Assembly (NCBI RefSeq): GCF_019039255.1
Contig: NZ_CP077062.1
Coordinates: 4,340,001 to 4,404,000 of the forward strand
Source: Nocardioides panacis
Lineage (GTDB): Bacteria > Actinomycetota > Actinomycetes > Propionibacteriales > Nocardioidaceae
Reading direction: 5' to 3'
Length of the DNA stretch: 64,000 bases
The notes beneath the pieces were generated by a model, which searched no databases, was not told the DNA's origin, and saw only the letters and a program-made list of their open reading frames with translations. A program made the translations under genes and the position numbers. This document shows positions 42,058-51,206 of this stretch, one piece after another; positions within the stretch are counted from its first letter, which is position 1, and each line of letters starts with the position of its first letter.

Positions 42058-43353
42058 ATGAGGTCTTCCGAGGTCCGAGGGGCCGGCGTCGGAGCCCGGC
42101 GGCGGAGCGTGGCCCTGACCGCCGTGCTCGTCCTCGTGGCCGGCCTGCTGGCCGCCTGCTCGTCGGCCTCGGCCAAGCCGGTGCTCACGTGGTACATCAA
42201 CCCGGACACCGGTGGCCAGGACGCGGTCGCCAAGCGGTGCAGCACGAGCCAGTACACGATCACCACCCAGGTGCTCCCCACGGACGCCGGCCAGCAGCGC
42301 ATCCAGCTGGCCCGCCGCCTCGCGGCCGGTGACTCGAGCATCGACCTGATGAGCATCGACCCGCCCTACACCGCGGAGTTCGCCAACGCCGGCTACCTGG
42401 CCCCCATCCCGGCCGACCTCGCCTCGACGTTCGCCAAGCGGTCCTTCCGCAGCGCGGTCGCGGCGGCGACCTGGAAGGGCCGACTGGTCGTGGCGCCGTT
42501 CTGGTCCAACACCCAGGTGCTGTGGTACCGCAAGTCCTTCGTCAAGAAGGCCGGCATCGACATGAACCGGCCGGTGACCTGGACGCAGATCATCAAGACC
42601 GCCTCGCAGAACGGCGGCACGGTCGCGGTCCAGGCGAACAAGTACGAGGGGTACGTCGTGTGGATCAACGCCCTCGTCTCGGGCGCCGGCGGGACGCTCG
42701 TGAAGAACGCCGCCAAAGGGGTCGACGCGACGATCTCCGTCAACTCGCCCGCCGGGCACGCCGCCGCCGGCGTGATCGAGGACCTGGCGCACTCCAAGGC
42801 CGCTCCGGCCGACCTGTCGGTGTCCACCGAAGGCACGGCCGGCACGACGTTCGGCGGTCCCACCGGGGCCTTCATGGTCAACTGGACCTACATCTTCCAC
42901 AACTACGACTCCGACGCCCCGCAGGTCGCCAAGGACATCGGCTACACGACGTATCCGCGGACCCTGCCGGGTCGGCCGGCCCGGCCGCCGTACGGCGGGA
43001 TCGGGATCGGGGTCAGCAAGTTCTCCGCCCACGCCGCGCTGGCCACCCAGGCGCTCTCCTGCCTGACGTCGCCGACCAGCCAGGGCGTGAACGCCAAGAT
43101 CACCGGCAACATGCCGTCCAGCGCCGCGGGCTACCAGTACGCGCCGCTGAGGAAGATCTACCCGGCGAACCTCCTGGCGCTGTTCCAGAAGAGCCTGGTG
43201 CTGGCCGCGCCCCGGTCGGTGACGCCGTACTGGAGCGACATCTCCAGCGCGTTGCAGAGCACGTGGCACTCGCCGACCAGCGTGAACGCCTCGACGCCCC
43301 AGAAGTCGGCGAGCTTCATCGAGCAGGTCCTGCAGGGAAAGGCGCTGCTGTGA
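42058..43353 (+). CDS. LpqY-like sugar-binding lipoprotein of an ABC importer
   Basis: A 431-aa extracellular solute-binding protein anchored by a lipobox (GLLAACSS) after a 36-residue signal. Several segments match the mycobacterial trehalose-binding LpqY: QRIQLARRLAAGD, YTAEFANAGYL, SNTQVLWYR, VQANKYEGYVVW, and SGAGGTL. So trehalose or a similar disaccharide is a fair guess. The ATG at 42058 has GAGGAGG upstream; an in-frame ATG at 42025 has none. It leads a four-gene operon in the order binding protein, permease, permease, ATPase, overlapping the next gene by GTGA. Confidence 0.87.
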   Translation: MRSSEVRGAGVGARRRSVALTAVLVLVAGLLAACSSASAKPVLTWYINPDTGGQDAVAKRCSTSQYTITTQVLPTDAGQQRIQLARRLAAGDSSIDLMSIDPPYTAEFANAGYLAPIPADLASTFAKRSFRSAVAAATWKGRLVVAPFWSNTQVLWYRKSFVKKAGIDMNRPVTWTQIIKTASQNGGTVAVQANKYEGYVVWINALVSGAGGTLVKNAAKGVDATISVNSPAGHAAAGVIEDLAHSKAAPADLSVSTEGTAGTTFGGPTGAFMVNWTYIFHNYDSDAPQVAKDIGYTTYPRTLPGRPARPPYGGIGIGVSKFSAHAALATQALSCLTSPTSQGVNAKITGNMPSSAAGYQYAPLRKIYPANLLALFQKSLVLAAPRSVTPYWSDISSALQSTWHSPTSVNASTPQKSASFIEQVLQGKALL

Positions 43354-44294
43354 CGACCACCGTGTCCACCCCGACGACGAGCGCGGCCGAGCCGCACGCC
43401 AGCGACCGGGCCACCGCGGAGAACCGGCTGGGTCTCAAGCTGGTCGCCCCGGCGGTGGTGATGATGCTGCTGGTGACCGCCTACCCCATGCTGCAGGCGC
43501 TCTACCTCTCGCTCTTCCGCTACCGGCTGACCACCCCGGGCGAGAAGCAGTTCGTCGGGCTGGGCAACTACGCCACCGCGCTCACCGACTCGCTCTTCTG
43601 GCAGGACCTGTTCAACACCGTGGTGATCATGGTCGTGAGCGTGGCGGTGGAGCTGGTGATCGGCTTCGCGTTCGCCATGGTGATGCACCGGATCATCGTC
43701 GCCCGCGGCCTGATGCGTACCTCGATCCTCATCCCCTACGGGATCATCACCGTGGTCTCGGCCTTCGCCTGGCAGTTCGCGTTCAGCCTCAACAACGGGT
43801 TCGTCAACGGCTGGTTCCAGTGGCTGCCGTGGATCAGCGCGGACACCAACTGGTTCGGCTCCCACTGGCCGGCGATGTTCGCGATCATCGTCTCCGAGAT
43901 CTGGAAGACCACCCCGTTCATGGCGCTGCTGCTGCTCGCCGGGCTGTCCCAGGTGTCCGACGACATGCTCGAGGCCGCGCAGGTGGACGGCGCGACGTGG
44001 TGGCAGCGGCTGTACAAGGTGATCCTGCCGAACATGCGCGCGGCGATCATGGTGGCGGTGCTGTTCCGCGCGCTCGACGCGTTCCGGATCTTCGACAACA
44101 TCTTCGTGATGACCAAGGGTGCGCAGGGCACCGAGTCCAGCTCGTTCCTGACCTACCGGCAGGTGATCGAGCAGTTCCAGCTCGGCATGGGCTCGGCGCT
44201 GTCGGTGCTGCTGTTCCTCGCGGTGCTGCTGCTGGCGTTCCTGATCGTCCGGCTGTTCCGCGTCGACCTGGCGCAGGCGAGGGGTGAGGCGTGA
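43350..44294 (+). CDS. Sugar ABC transporter permease (SugA/MalF-like)
   Basis: A 314-aa inner-membrane protein with six helices after a Thr/Ser-rich cytoplasmic N-terminus. The coupling loop for the ATPase is the EAA motif EAAQVDGATWWQRLYKVILP near residue 210. Length and order match SugA of the LpqY-SugABC system. The GTG start overlaps the binding-protein stop, and the stop overlaps the next permease start. Confidence 0.9.
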   Translation: MTTTVSTPTTSAAEPHASDRATAENRLGLKLVAPAVVMMLLVTAYPMLQALYLSLFRYRLTTPGEKQFVGLGNYATALTDSLFWQDLFNTVVIMVVSVAVELVIGFAFAMVMHRIIVARGLMRTSILIPYGIITVVSAFAWQFAFSLNNGFVNGWFQWLPWISADTNWFGSHWPAMFAIIVSEIWKTTPFMALLLLAGLSQVSDDMLEAAQVDGATWWQRLYKVILPNMRAAIMVAVLFRALDAFRIFDNIFVMTKGAQGTESSSFLTYRQVIEQFQLGMGSALSVLLFLAVLLLAFLIVRLFRVDLAQARGEA

Positions 44295-45124
44295 TGAGAG
44301 GACGGACCGCCGTCGGGATCTGGACCGGCTTCGTGCTGATCCTGGTCTGGTGCCTGCTGCCCGTGGTCTGGATCCTGTCGCTGTCGTTCAAGCCGGTCTC
44401 CGAGACCACCGTGGGCAGCCCGCAGTTCCTCCCGAAGACCTGGACGACCCAGAACTACTCCGACATCATCGCCAACCCCGACTTCACCCGTGCGCTGCTG
44501 AACTCCTTCGGCATCGCGCTGATCTCCACGGCGCTGGCGGTCCTCTTCGCGACGTTCGCCGCGTACGCCATCGCCCGGCTGGAGTTCCGCGGCAAGCGGC
44601 TCGTGCTCTCGCTGGCGCTGGCGATCGCGATGTTCCCGGTGGTGTCGCTGGTCGGCCCGCTGTTCGACATGTGGCGCGCGGTCGGGCTGTTCAACACCTG
44701 GCCGGGGCTGATCATCCCGTACATGTCGTTCACGCTGCCTCTGGCGATCTGGACGCTGTCGGCGTTCTTCCGGGAGATCCCGTGGGAGATGGAGCAGGCC
44801 GCGCAGGTCGACGGCGCCACCAACTGGCAGGCCTTCCGGAAGGTGATCGTGCCGCTCGCGGCGCCCGGCGTGTTCACGGCCGCGATCCTGACCTTCTTCT
44901 TCGCCTGGAACGAGTTCGTGCTCGCGATCTCGCTGACCTCGACGACGGCGGCCCGCACGGTGCCGGCCCAGCTGTCGTACTTCGTCGGGCCGGACCCGTT
45001 CAACCCGCCGTACTCCCAGCTCGCGACCGCCTCGGTCGTGGTGACCATCCCGGTGGTCCTGATCGTCCTGCTGTTCCAGCGCCGTATCGTCGCCGGGCTC
45101 ACCGCCGGCGCAGTGAAGGGGTGA
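44291..45124 (+). CDS. Carbohydrate ABC transporter permease (SugB/MalG-like)
   Basis: A 277-aa membrane protein with six helices and the coupling loop EQAAQVDGATNWQAFRKVIV. It pairs with the preceding permease to form the translocation channel. The start is either the GTG at 44291 overlapping the previous stop, or the ATG next to it at 44294; GAGGGGTGAGG stands just upstream of both. The ATPase gene follows after 7 nt. Confidence 0.9.
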   Translation: MMRGRTAVGIWTGFVLILVWCLLPVVWILSLSFKPVSETTVGSPQFLPKTWTTQNYSDIIANPDFTRALLNSFGIALISTALAVLFATFAAYAIARLEFRGKRLVLSLALAIAMFPVVSLVGPLFDMWRAVGLFNTWPGLIIPYMSFTLPLAIWTLSAFFREIPWEMEQAAQVDGATNWQAFRKVIVPLAAPGVFTAAILTFFFAWNEFVLAISLTSTTAARTVPAQLSYFVGPDPFNPPYSQLATASVVVTIPVVLIVLLFQRRIVAGLTAGAVKG

Positions 45125-45131
45125 GACCCGC

Positions 45132-46298
45132 GTGGCCGCCATCGAGATGAAGCACATCGTCAAGAAGTACGGCGACGGCTTCCCGGCCGTCAACGACGTG
45201 AGCATCGACGTCAAGGACGGCGAGTTCATGATCCTGGTGGGGCCCTCGGGCTGCGGGAAGTCCACGCTGCTGAGGATGATCGTCGGCCTGGAGGACATCA
45301 CCTCCGGCGACATGGTGGTCGGCGGCGACCGGGTCAACGACAAGGCGCCGCGCGAGCGCAACCTCGCGATGGTGTTCCAGAACTACGCGCTCTACCCGCA
45401 CCTGACGGTCTACGAGAACATCGCCTTCCCGCTGCGGCTGTCCAAGCAGTTCAGCGAGAAGGAGATCGACGAGAAGGTCCGCCAGGCCAGCGAGCTCCTC
45501 GAGCTCGACGAGCACCTCGAGCGCCGGCCGGCGAACCTCTCCGGCGGTCAGCGGCAGCGGGTCGCGATGGGGCGGGCGATCGTCCGCCAGGCCGAGGCGT
45601 TCCTGTTCGACGAGCCGCTGTCGAACCTCGACGCCAAGCTGCGCGGCCAGATGCGCACCGAGATCTCCCGGCTGCAGCGCCGGCTCGGCATCACCACGGT
45701 CTACGTCACGCACGACCAGACCGAGGCGATGACCCTCGGCGACCGGGTCGCCGTGCTCAAGCGCGGCATCCTGCAGCAGCTCGCGACCCCGCGCGAGCTC
45801 TACGAGCACCCCAACAACCTGTTCGTCGCCGGGTTCATCGGCTCCCCGCCGATGAACTTCCTGCCGGCGACCGTCGAGGGGGAGACCGTCAGCCTCCCGT
45901 TCGGGAAGGTGTCGATCCCGCCGGAGAAGGCCCGGCTCGCCCAGGGCAAGGGCCTGCTGATCGCCGGCATCCGGCCCGAGCACTTCGACGACGCGGCGGT
46001 GGTCGAGCCGCACCGGCTCGAGCACGGCTCGACGTTCCGCGCCAAGGTCGACGTCACCGAGTGGCTGGGCAACGAGGCCTACGCCTACATCCCCATCGAC
46101 CTGCCCGCGGAGATCCAGGGCCAGCTCACCGACCTGGAGCGCGAGCTCGACATGGAGGCACTGCGGCCGCAGCTGGTCGTCTCCCTCGACGCCGCGAGCC
46201 GGATCGGGGAGGGTGAGGAGGCGGAGATCTTCGTCGACGCCCGCAAGATGCACCTGTTCGACCCGGAGTCCCAGGAGAACCTCACCGTCGGTCTCTGA
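45132..46298 (+). CDS. ugpC: ABC importer ATPase (SugC/UgpC/MsiK-like)
   Basis: A 388-aa ATPase with Walker A GPSGCGKST (about residues 38-46), Q-loop VFQNYALYPH, signature LSGGQRQRV, Walker B AFLFDEPLSNLDAKL and the switch His in VTHDQTEA. From about residue 240 a C-terminal OB/regulatory domain of the MalK type follows (IGSPPMNFLPA, GIRPEHF). It drives sugar uptake through the two preceding permeases. GTG start. Confidence 0.92.
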   Translation: MAAIEMKHIVKKYGDGFPAVNDVSIDVKDGEFMILVGPSGCGKSTLLRMIVGLEDITSGDMVVGGDRVNDKAPRERNLAMVFQNYALYPHLTVYENIAFPLRLSKQFSEKEIDEKVRQASELLELDEHLERRPANLSGGQRQRVAMGRAIVRQAEAFLFDEPLSNLDAKLRGQMRTEISRLQRRLGITTVYVTHDQTEAMTLGDRVAVLKRGILQQLATPRELYEHPNNLFVAGFIGSPPMNFLPATVEGETVSLPFGKVSIPPEKARLAQGKGLLIAGIRPEHFDDAAVVEPHRLEHGSTFRAKVDVTEWLGNEAYAYIPIDLPAEIQGQLTDLERELDMEALRPQLVVSLDAASRIGEGEEAEIFVDARKMHLFDPESQENLTVGL

Positions 46299-46365
46299 CC
46301 CACCCGGAGCCCGACCCGGGTCGAGGTGACGGGAGGCCCGGGTCGGCGTGAGGGAAGGAGCTGGG

Positions 46366-47103
46366 ATGCAGGCGAGGAGAGTGGTCGCGGGAGCGGTGGC
46401 CGCGCTGGTCGCCGGGCTGGTGCCGGGGTCCGCGGTCGCCGGGGCGCAGGCCGGCGCACCGGGCTCGGGTGCGGGTCCCGGGTCGGGATCGCCGGAGTTC
46501 GACCACCCCGGCCGCAACGTCTACTTCCCCCTGGTGCCGGGCACCGTGTCCCGCTACCGGGGGTCCGCCGACGGGGAGCAGCTCCGCGAGACGGTCACGG
46601 TGACCCGCCGGCACAGGACGATCCAGGGTGTCCGCACCACGGTCGTGCTCGACGTGCTGCGCCGGCTCGACGGCAGCCTCGCGGAGCGCACGGACGACTG
46701 GTACGCGATCGACGACCTCGGCAACGTCTGGTACTTCGGAGAGGCCACCGCCACCTACGACCGGCACGGCCACCTCCAGGACCGGGAGGGGTCGTGGCAG
46801 TCCGGTGTCCACGGCGGACGGCGCGGCATCGTCATGCCGGCGTCGCCCCACCCCACGAACGCCTACCGGCAGGAGTTCGACCGCGGCACCGCGGAGGACC
46901 AGGCCTGGATCGTCCAGCGGCACCTCCGGGTCACGGTGCCGTTCGGGGTCGTCGAGGAGGGCCTGCGCAGCTTCGAGTGGTCGCGCCTCGAGCCGAACGT
47001 GCTGTCGGCCAAGATCTACGCCCCGGGCCTCGGCATCGTGCGCGAGCGCGACGTGGCCGGCGGCGACGAGACGTTCGACCTCGTGTCGGTCACCCGGCAC
47101 TAG
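46366..47103 (+). CDS. Secreted protein of unknown function
   Basis: A 245-aa protein with a clear signal peptide (MQARRVVAGAVAALVAGLVPGSAVAGAQA) and a Gly/Pro spacer. The mature part, from about residue 45, is rich in beta strands and has many aromatic positions (YFPLVPGTVSRYRG, WYAIDDLGNVWYFGE, GIVMPASPHPTNAYRQEF). No cysteines or catalytic motif are evident. Similar proteins of unknown function are common in actinobacteria. ATG 46366 chosen because of GAAGGAG 5 nt upstream. It follows the sugar importer by 67 nt and may share its transcript. Confidence 0.75.
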   Translation: MQARRVVAGAVAALVAGLVPGSAVAGAQAGAPGSGAGPGSGSPEFDHPGRNVYFPLVPGTVSRYRGSADGEQLRETVTVTRRHRTIQGVRTTVVLDVLRRLDGSLAERTDDWYAIDDLGNVWYFGEATATYDRHGHLQDREGSWQSGVHGGRRGIVMPASPHPTNAYRQEFDRGTAEDQAWIVQRHLRVTVPFGVVEEGLRSFEWSRLEPNVLSAKIYAPGLGIVRERDVAGGDETFDLVSVTRH

Positions 47104-47119
47104 CCGACGGATGGCCCGA

Positions 47120-47160
47120 GTGGTCTCGACGGGCTCGACCAGCCGAGGACAGGCTCGAAC
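47120..47160. repeat. GGTCTCGAC/GGCTCGACC dispersed repeat, copy 1
   Basis: The gap between two convergent genes holds GTGGTCTCGACGGGCTCGAC, then CAGCCG and AGGACAGGCTCGAAC. The same words, in the opposite orientation and as three tandem units, occur at 56114-56181. The element can fold on itself and may serve as a terminator here. Confidence 0.6.
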
Positions 47161-47174
47161 GGCCGGGCCGCACC

Positions 47175-48680
47175 TCAGCGGCCGCCGGCGCGGGTGACGA
47201 AGCCCGCGAGGTCCTTGCTCTGCTGGAGCCGGGACGGCTCGTGGACGTACATCATGTGCCCGGCCTCGTAGTACTTGTGCTCGATGTTGGCGCGCAGCTC
47301 GTCGGGCAGGTGCAGGTGCGCGATGACGTCCTCGGCCGCGAAGTGCGGCGTGGCGCCGTCGTAGTAGCCGTAGGCGACGTGCACCTGCAGGTGCGGGTTG
47401 GCCCGCATCGCCCGCTCCAGCTTCGGGGTGACGTCGACCGGGCGGCCCTCGAAGTCCTTGAACGACCAGGGGTTCACGCGTCGGGAGATCTGCTCGTAGG
47501 GCAGGTCGCTCTCGTAGCCGAGCTCGTCGCGCACGTAGTGGTTGAACGCGGCGGCGTACGGTCCGGCGATCGCGTCGTGCGACGGGTCGGCGTCCATCTC
47601 CTCGGCGATCGCGGAGGCCATCGGGCCGGTGAAGCGGGCGTCGAGGCGGCCGACGGTGCGGCGCTCGTCGCGCAGCAGCTCGCCGAAGAACCGCCAGTGC
47701 TCGATCCGCAGGTCGGCGCGGTCCACGTAGTCCTCGCTCAGCCCGGTCAGCCCGGCCAGTCGCCGCACCGCGGCGGCGCGCTCCTTCGCGGTCAGCCGGT
47801 CGCCGCGCGAGAGCACCCAGGGGTAGTCGCGCGCGGCGTACTCCTCGGCGTCGGCGAGCACCGACTGCAGGGACCGGCGGCCGTGCCTGCCGTGGTAGTG
47901 CGCGACCGCGGCGTACGTCGGGAGGTACAGCGCGTGCGCCCGGTCGTTGCGCTGGTTCTCGAAGTCCAGCGACGCGAAGTCGAGCACGCTGGAGATCAGG
48001 ATCAGCCCGTTGAGGTACATCCCGTAGCGGGACTGCAGGTGCTCGGCGAGGGCGGCGCCGCGCGTGGTGCCGTAGGACTCGCCGGCCACGAACTTGGGCG
48101 ACATCCAGCGCTTGTTGCGCGAGGTCCACACGCGGATCAGCTCGGCGACCGAGTCGATGTCGCCCTGGTAGCCGTGGAACGGCTCGGGCTTGGTGCCCTC
48201 GACGGCCCGCGAGTAGCCGGTCGACACCGGGTCGATGAACACCAGGTCGCTGACGGCGAGCAGGGACTCGGCGTTGTCGGCGAGCTCGTACGGCGGCGGG
48301 GTCAGCGCCCCGACGTCCCCCATCACCACCCGTCGCGGCCCGAGCAGACCGAGGTGCAGCCACACGCTGGAGCTGCCCGGCCCGCCGTTGAACGCGAAGG
48401 TCACCGGCCGGTCCGGGGCGCCGCCCTCGACGACGTACGACGTCATCGACATCTCGGCCTTGGCCTTGAACCCGGTGAACTTGCCGTCCTCGTAGACCTC
48501 GTCGCGGAGCACGACCCGGCCGGTCGTCGCGGCGTACTCCAGGGTCGTGCGCCCGACCCGCAGGTGGTGCCGGGTGGTGACCAGGTCGTCGGTCGGGTCG
48601 GCCGGCTTGGTCTCGGCGGCCCCCGCCTTCGGGGTCTCGTCGGTGGTCTTCTTCTCGGCAGGCGTCTTCTCGTCGGGCAC
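47175..48680 (-). CDS. S10 family serine carboxypeptidase-like peptidase
   Basis: A 501-aa alpha/beta-hydrolase-fold peptidase. The charged, Lys/Glu/Thr-rich first 30 residues have no signal peptide. S10 landmarks are the oxyanion FNGGPGSSSVWLH, nucleophile Ser in AGESYGTTRG, and the catalytic His in YEAGHMMYVHEP. Bacterial S10 proteins of this size are usually cytoplasmic or exported by unknown routes, and cleave C-terminal residues. GTG start with TAGGCT 6 nt upstream and no ribosome site, so probably leaderless. Confidence 0.9.
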   Translation of the reverse strand: MPDEKTPAEKKTTDETPKAGAAETKPADPTDDLVTTRHHLRVGRTTLEYAATTGRVVLRDEVYEDGKFTGFKAKAEMSMTSYVVEGGAPDRPVTFAFNGGPGSSSVWLHLGLLGPRRVVMGDVGALTPPPYELADNAESLLAVSDLVFIDPVSTGYSRAVEGTKPEPFHGYQGDIDSVAELIRVWTSRNKRWMSPKFVAGESYGTTRGAALAEHLQSRYGMYLNGLILISSVLDFASLDFENQRNDRAHALYLPTYAAVAHYHGRHGRRSLQSVLADAEEYAARDYPWVLSRGDRLTAKERAAAVRRLAGLTGLSEDYVDRADLRIEHWRFFGELLRDERRTVGRLDARFTGPMASAIAEEMDADPSHDAIAGPYAAAFNHYVRDELGYESDLPYEQISRRVNPWSFKDFEGRPVDVTPKLERAMRANPHLQVHVAYGYYDGATPHFAAEDVIAHLHLPDELRANIEHKYYEAGHMMYVHEPSRLQQSKDLAGFVTRAGGR

Positions 48681-48759
48681 GGGAGCAGCCTAGGACGTCC
48701 GGGGCTTCCGTCCCCGGCGACGCGGGGACAGAATCGGGAGACGCACAGGAGGAGGACAC

Positions 48760-49182
48760 ATGACCAGCAGGCTCAACCCGTACCTCGGGTTCCGCGACAA
48801 CGCGCGCGAGGCGATGGACTTCTACCACTCGGTCTTCGGCGGCGAGCTGACCAGCAGCACGTTCGCCGAGATGCAGGCCAGCGAGGACGACACGGAGAGC
48901 GGCAAGATCATGCACTCCCAGCTGGTCACCCCGAGCGGCTACACGCTGATGGCCGCGGACACCCCGAACAGCATGGAGTTCTCACCGACCAGCAACCACT
49001 CGGTGTCGCTCAGCGGTGACAGCTCGGACCAGGCCGAGCTGAGCGGCTACTTCGAGAAGCTCTCCGCCGGCGGCACCGTGGCGCTGCCGCTGGAGAAGGC
49101 GCCCTGGGGCGACTACTTCGGGATGGTCATCGACCGGTTCGGGGTGCAGTGGCTGGTGAACATCGGCGGTTCCCCGGCGTAG
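48760..49182 (+). CDS. VOC family (PhnB-like glyoxalase-fold) protein
   Basis: A 140-aa protein of the vicinal-oxygen-chelate fold. The pattern LNPYLGFRDNAREAMDFYHSVFGGEL, the middle KIMHSQLVTPSGYTLMAAD and the end WGDYFGMVIDRFGVQWLVNI match PhnB/YjdN-like proteins often annotated as 3-demethylubiquinone methyltransferase-like. No function can be given beyond the fold. AGGAGGAGG before the ATG is a strong ribosome site. It has no operon partner. Confidence 0.88.
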   Translation: MTSRLNPYLGFRDNAREAMDFYHSVFGGELTSSTFAEMQASEDDTESGKIMHSQLVTPSGYTLMAADTPNSMEFSPTSNHSVSLSGDSSDQAELSGYFEKLSAGGTVALPLEKAPWGDYFGMVIDRFGVQWLVNIGGSPA

Positions 49183-49206
49183 CGCGGCCCGGCGGTACGT
49201 CGCGGG

Positions 49207-49767
49207 CTAGCGCCGCACGCGGTACTGCAGGTGCACGACGCCGTTGCCGAACTGGTGGGTGGCGACGGGCTCCAGCTCGAGCCGGATCCCCTCCGGCAGC
49301 GCGGACGTGCCGCCGCCCACCAGCACCGGGCTCCAGAACAGGTGCACGTCGTCGACGAGCCCGGCCTGGAAGGCGCGCGCCCCGAGGCGGGGCCCACCGA
49401 TGGTGACGTCCCGGTCGGCCGACGCCACCAGGCGGCGGACGGCGTCGGGGTCGAACCGTCGCTCGAGGCGGGTCCGCGCCGACGTCACCGCCGGCAGGGT
49501 AGTCGAGTAGACGACCTTGTCGGCCGCCCGCCAGATCTTCGCGAAGTCGCGGACGACGGCCGGTGCGTCGGGCTCGTCGGGCAGGGTCTCCCAGGCAACC
49601 AGCACGTCGTACATCCGGCGGCCGTAGAGATGCGTCCCGACCGGGCGCAGCAGGTCGTTGACGAACGCGTGCACCTCCTCGTCGGGCGCGGACCAGGAGA
49701 AGTCGCCCTCCTGGTCCGCGACGTACCCGTCGAGGGAGCTGATCGCCGAGTAGACGAGCCGTCCCAT
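49207..49767 (-). CDS. Dihydrofolate reductase family protein (RibD C-terminal-like)
   Basis: A 186-aa protein of the DHFR/RibD reductase fold: LVYSAISSLDGYVADQEGDF at the start, GTHLYGRRMYD, DVTIGGPRLGARAFQAGLVDDV and VLVGGGTSALP. Such proteins bind NADPH; this subgroup is uncharacterised. The ATG at 49767 lies 14 nt after the true stop of the aldehyde dehydrogenase. As the sequence stands, the dehydrogenase reading frame runs straight into this gene, but that fusion is created by the frameshift at 49865-49873. Confidence 0.83.
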   Translation of the reverse strand: MGRLVYSAISSLDGYVADQEGDFSWSAPDEEVHAFVNDLLRPVGTHLYGRRMYDVLVAWETLPDEPDAPAVVRDFAKIWRAADKVVYSTTLPAVTSARTRLERRFDPDAVRRLVASADRDVTIGGPRLGARAFQAGLVDDVHLFWSPVLVGGGTSALPEGIRLELEPVATHQFGNGVVHLQYRVRR

Positions 49768-49781
49768 CGGACTGTCGGCCC

Positions 49782-51159
49782 TCAGCCCTTGGAGACCCGG
49801 ACGAGCTTCTTGTTGACGAACTCGTCCATGCCCCACGGACCGAGCTCGCGGCCGAAGCCGGAACGCTTCCACGCCGCCGAAGGGCAGCGCCGGGAGCGTG
49901 GTGCCGTGCTCGTTGACGAAGGCCATGCCGACGTCGAGACGGTCCGCGACCTCGCGGGCGGCCTCCAGGTCGGTGCCCCAGACCGAGCCGCTGAGCCCGA
50001 ACGAGGAAGAGTTCGTCAGCTCGACGGCCTCGTCCGCGGACCCGACCTTGTAGACCACGCCGACCGGGCCGAACAGCTCCTCGGAGAAGGCGTGGGTGCC
50101 GGGCTTCACGTCCGCGAGCAGCGTGGGCTGGACGTAGGCACCCGGGCCGTCGACCTTCTGGCCGCCGACCAGCACGGTCGCACCCTCGGCGACCGCGGTC
50201 TCGACCTGCTGGGTGAGGGTGTCCGCCGCGGCCTGCGAGGAGAGCGGGCCGATCGCGGTCTTGGGGTCCATCGGGTCGCCGGGGACCATCGCCGCGAACG
50301 ACGCGGTGAGCTTGGCGACGAACTCGTCGTAGTAGGGCTCGAGGACCACGAAGCGCTTGGCGGCGTTGCAGGCCTGCCCGGTGTTGGACATCCGGCCGCG
50401 GGTCGCGGACTTCACCGTGGCGTCCATGTCGGCGGTGTCCAGCACGATGAACGCGTCGGAGCCGCCGAGCTCGAGGACGACCTTCTTCAGGTTCCGCCCG
50501 GCGATCTCGGCGACCGCCGAGCCGGCCCGCTCGGAGCCGGTCAGCGAGACGCCGTGGATCCGCGGGTCGGCGATCATGTCGGCGATCTGGTCGTTGGTGG
50601 CGAAGACGTTGACGTAGGCGTCGGCGGGCAGGCCCGCGGCGACGAAGATCTCCTCCATCAGCAGGGCGGCCTGCGGGCAGCTCGGCGCGTGCTTGAGCAC
50701 GACGGTGTTGCCGAGCATCAGGTTCGGCGCCGCGAACCGGGCGACCTGGTAGTAGGGGAAGTTCCACGGCATGATCCCGAGCAGCGGGCCCACCGGCAGC
50801 TTGCGTACGACGGTCTCCTCGGCCCCTGGGACGTCGAGGGGCTCGTCCTCGAGCAGCTTCGGGCCCTGCTCGGCGTAGTAGGCGTAGATCATCGAGGAGA
50901 GCTTCACCTCGCCGGCGGCCTGCTTGACGGGCTTGCCCATCTCCAGGGAGATGGTGCGGGCGAGCTCGTCGGCCCGCTCGTCGTACAGCTCGGCGACCCT
51001 GGTGAGGACGGCGGCGCGGTCGGCGACGGGGGTGGCCCGCCACGTCGCGAAGCCCGAGGTGACCCGGGTGAGGGCCTGCTCGACCCCGGCTGCGTCCAGG
51101 GTGGGGAACTCCCGGACGGTCTCGCCGGTGGCAGGGTTGACGGTCTTGTAGTCGGTCAT
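49782..51159 (-). pseudogene. Succinate-semialdehyde-type aldehyde dehydrogenase with one apparent frameshift
   Basis: An ALDH of the SSADH/YneI type (458 aa after repair): GIMPWNFPYYQVARFAAPNL, base Glu in LELGGSD, nucleophile Cys in NTGQACNAAKR. Near the end the written frame turns from FGGV into unrelated sequence at CGTGGAAGC (49865-49873). Removing one base restores FGG-KRSGFGRELGPWG-MDEFVNKKLVRVSKG and a TGA at 49782-49784, exactly the expected ALDH C-terminus. Everything else is intact. It would oxidise succinate semialdehyde or a similar aldehyde. ATG start at 51159; SerA lies upstream on the same strand. Confidence 0.85.
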
Positions 51160-51206
51160 GTCCCGACCGTACCCGTCCGAACGGGCGCCAGACAGGGCCC
51201 GGACGT

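Noticed and set aside
49207-51159. A single 650-aa protein joining aldehyde dehydrogenase and DHFR-like domains
   Set aside because: The joining segment has no relation to either family, while deleting one base at 49865-49873 restores a normal ALDH C-terminus and stop, and the DHFR-like gene has its own ATG at 49767.
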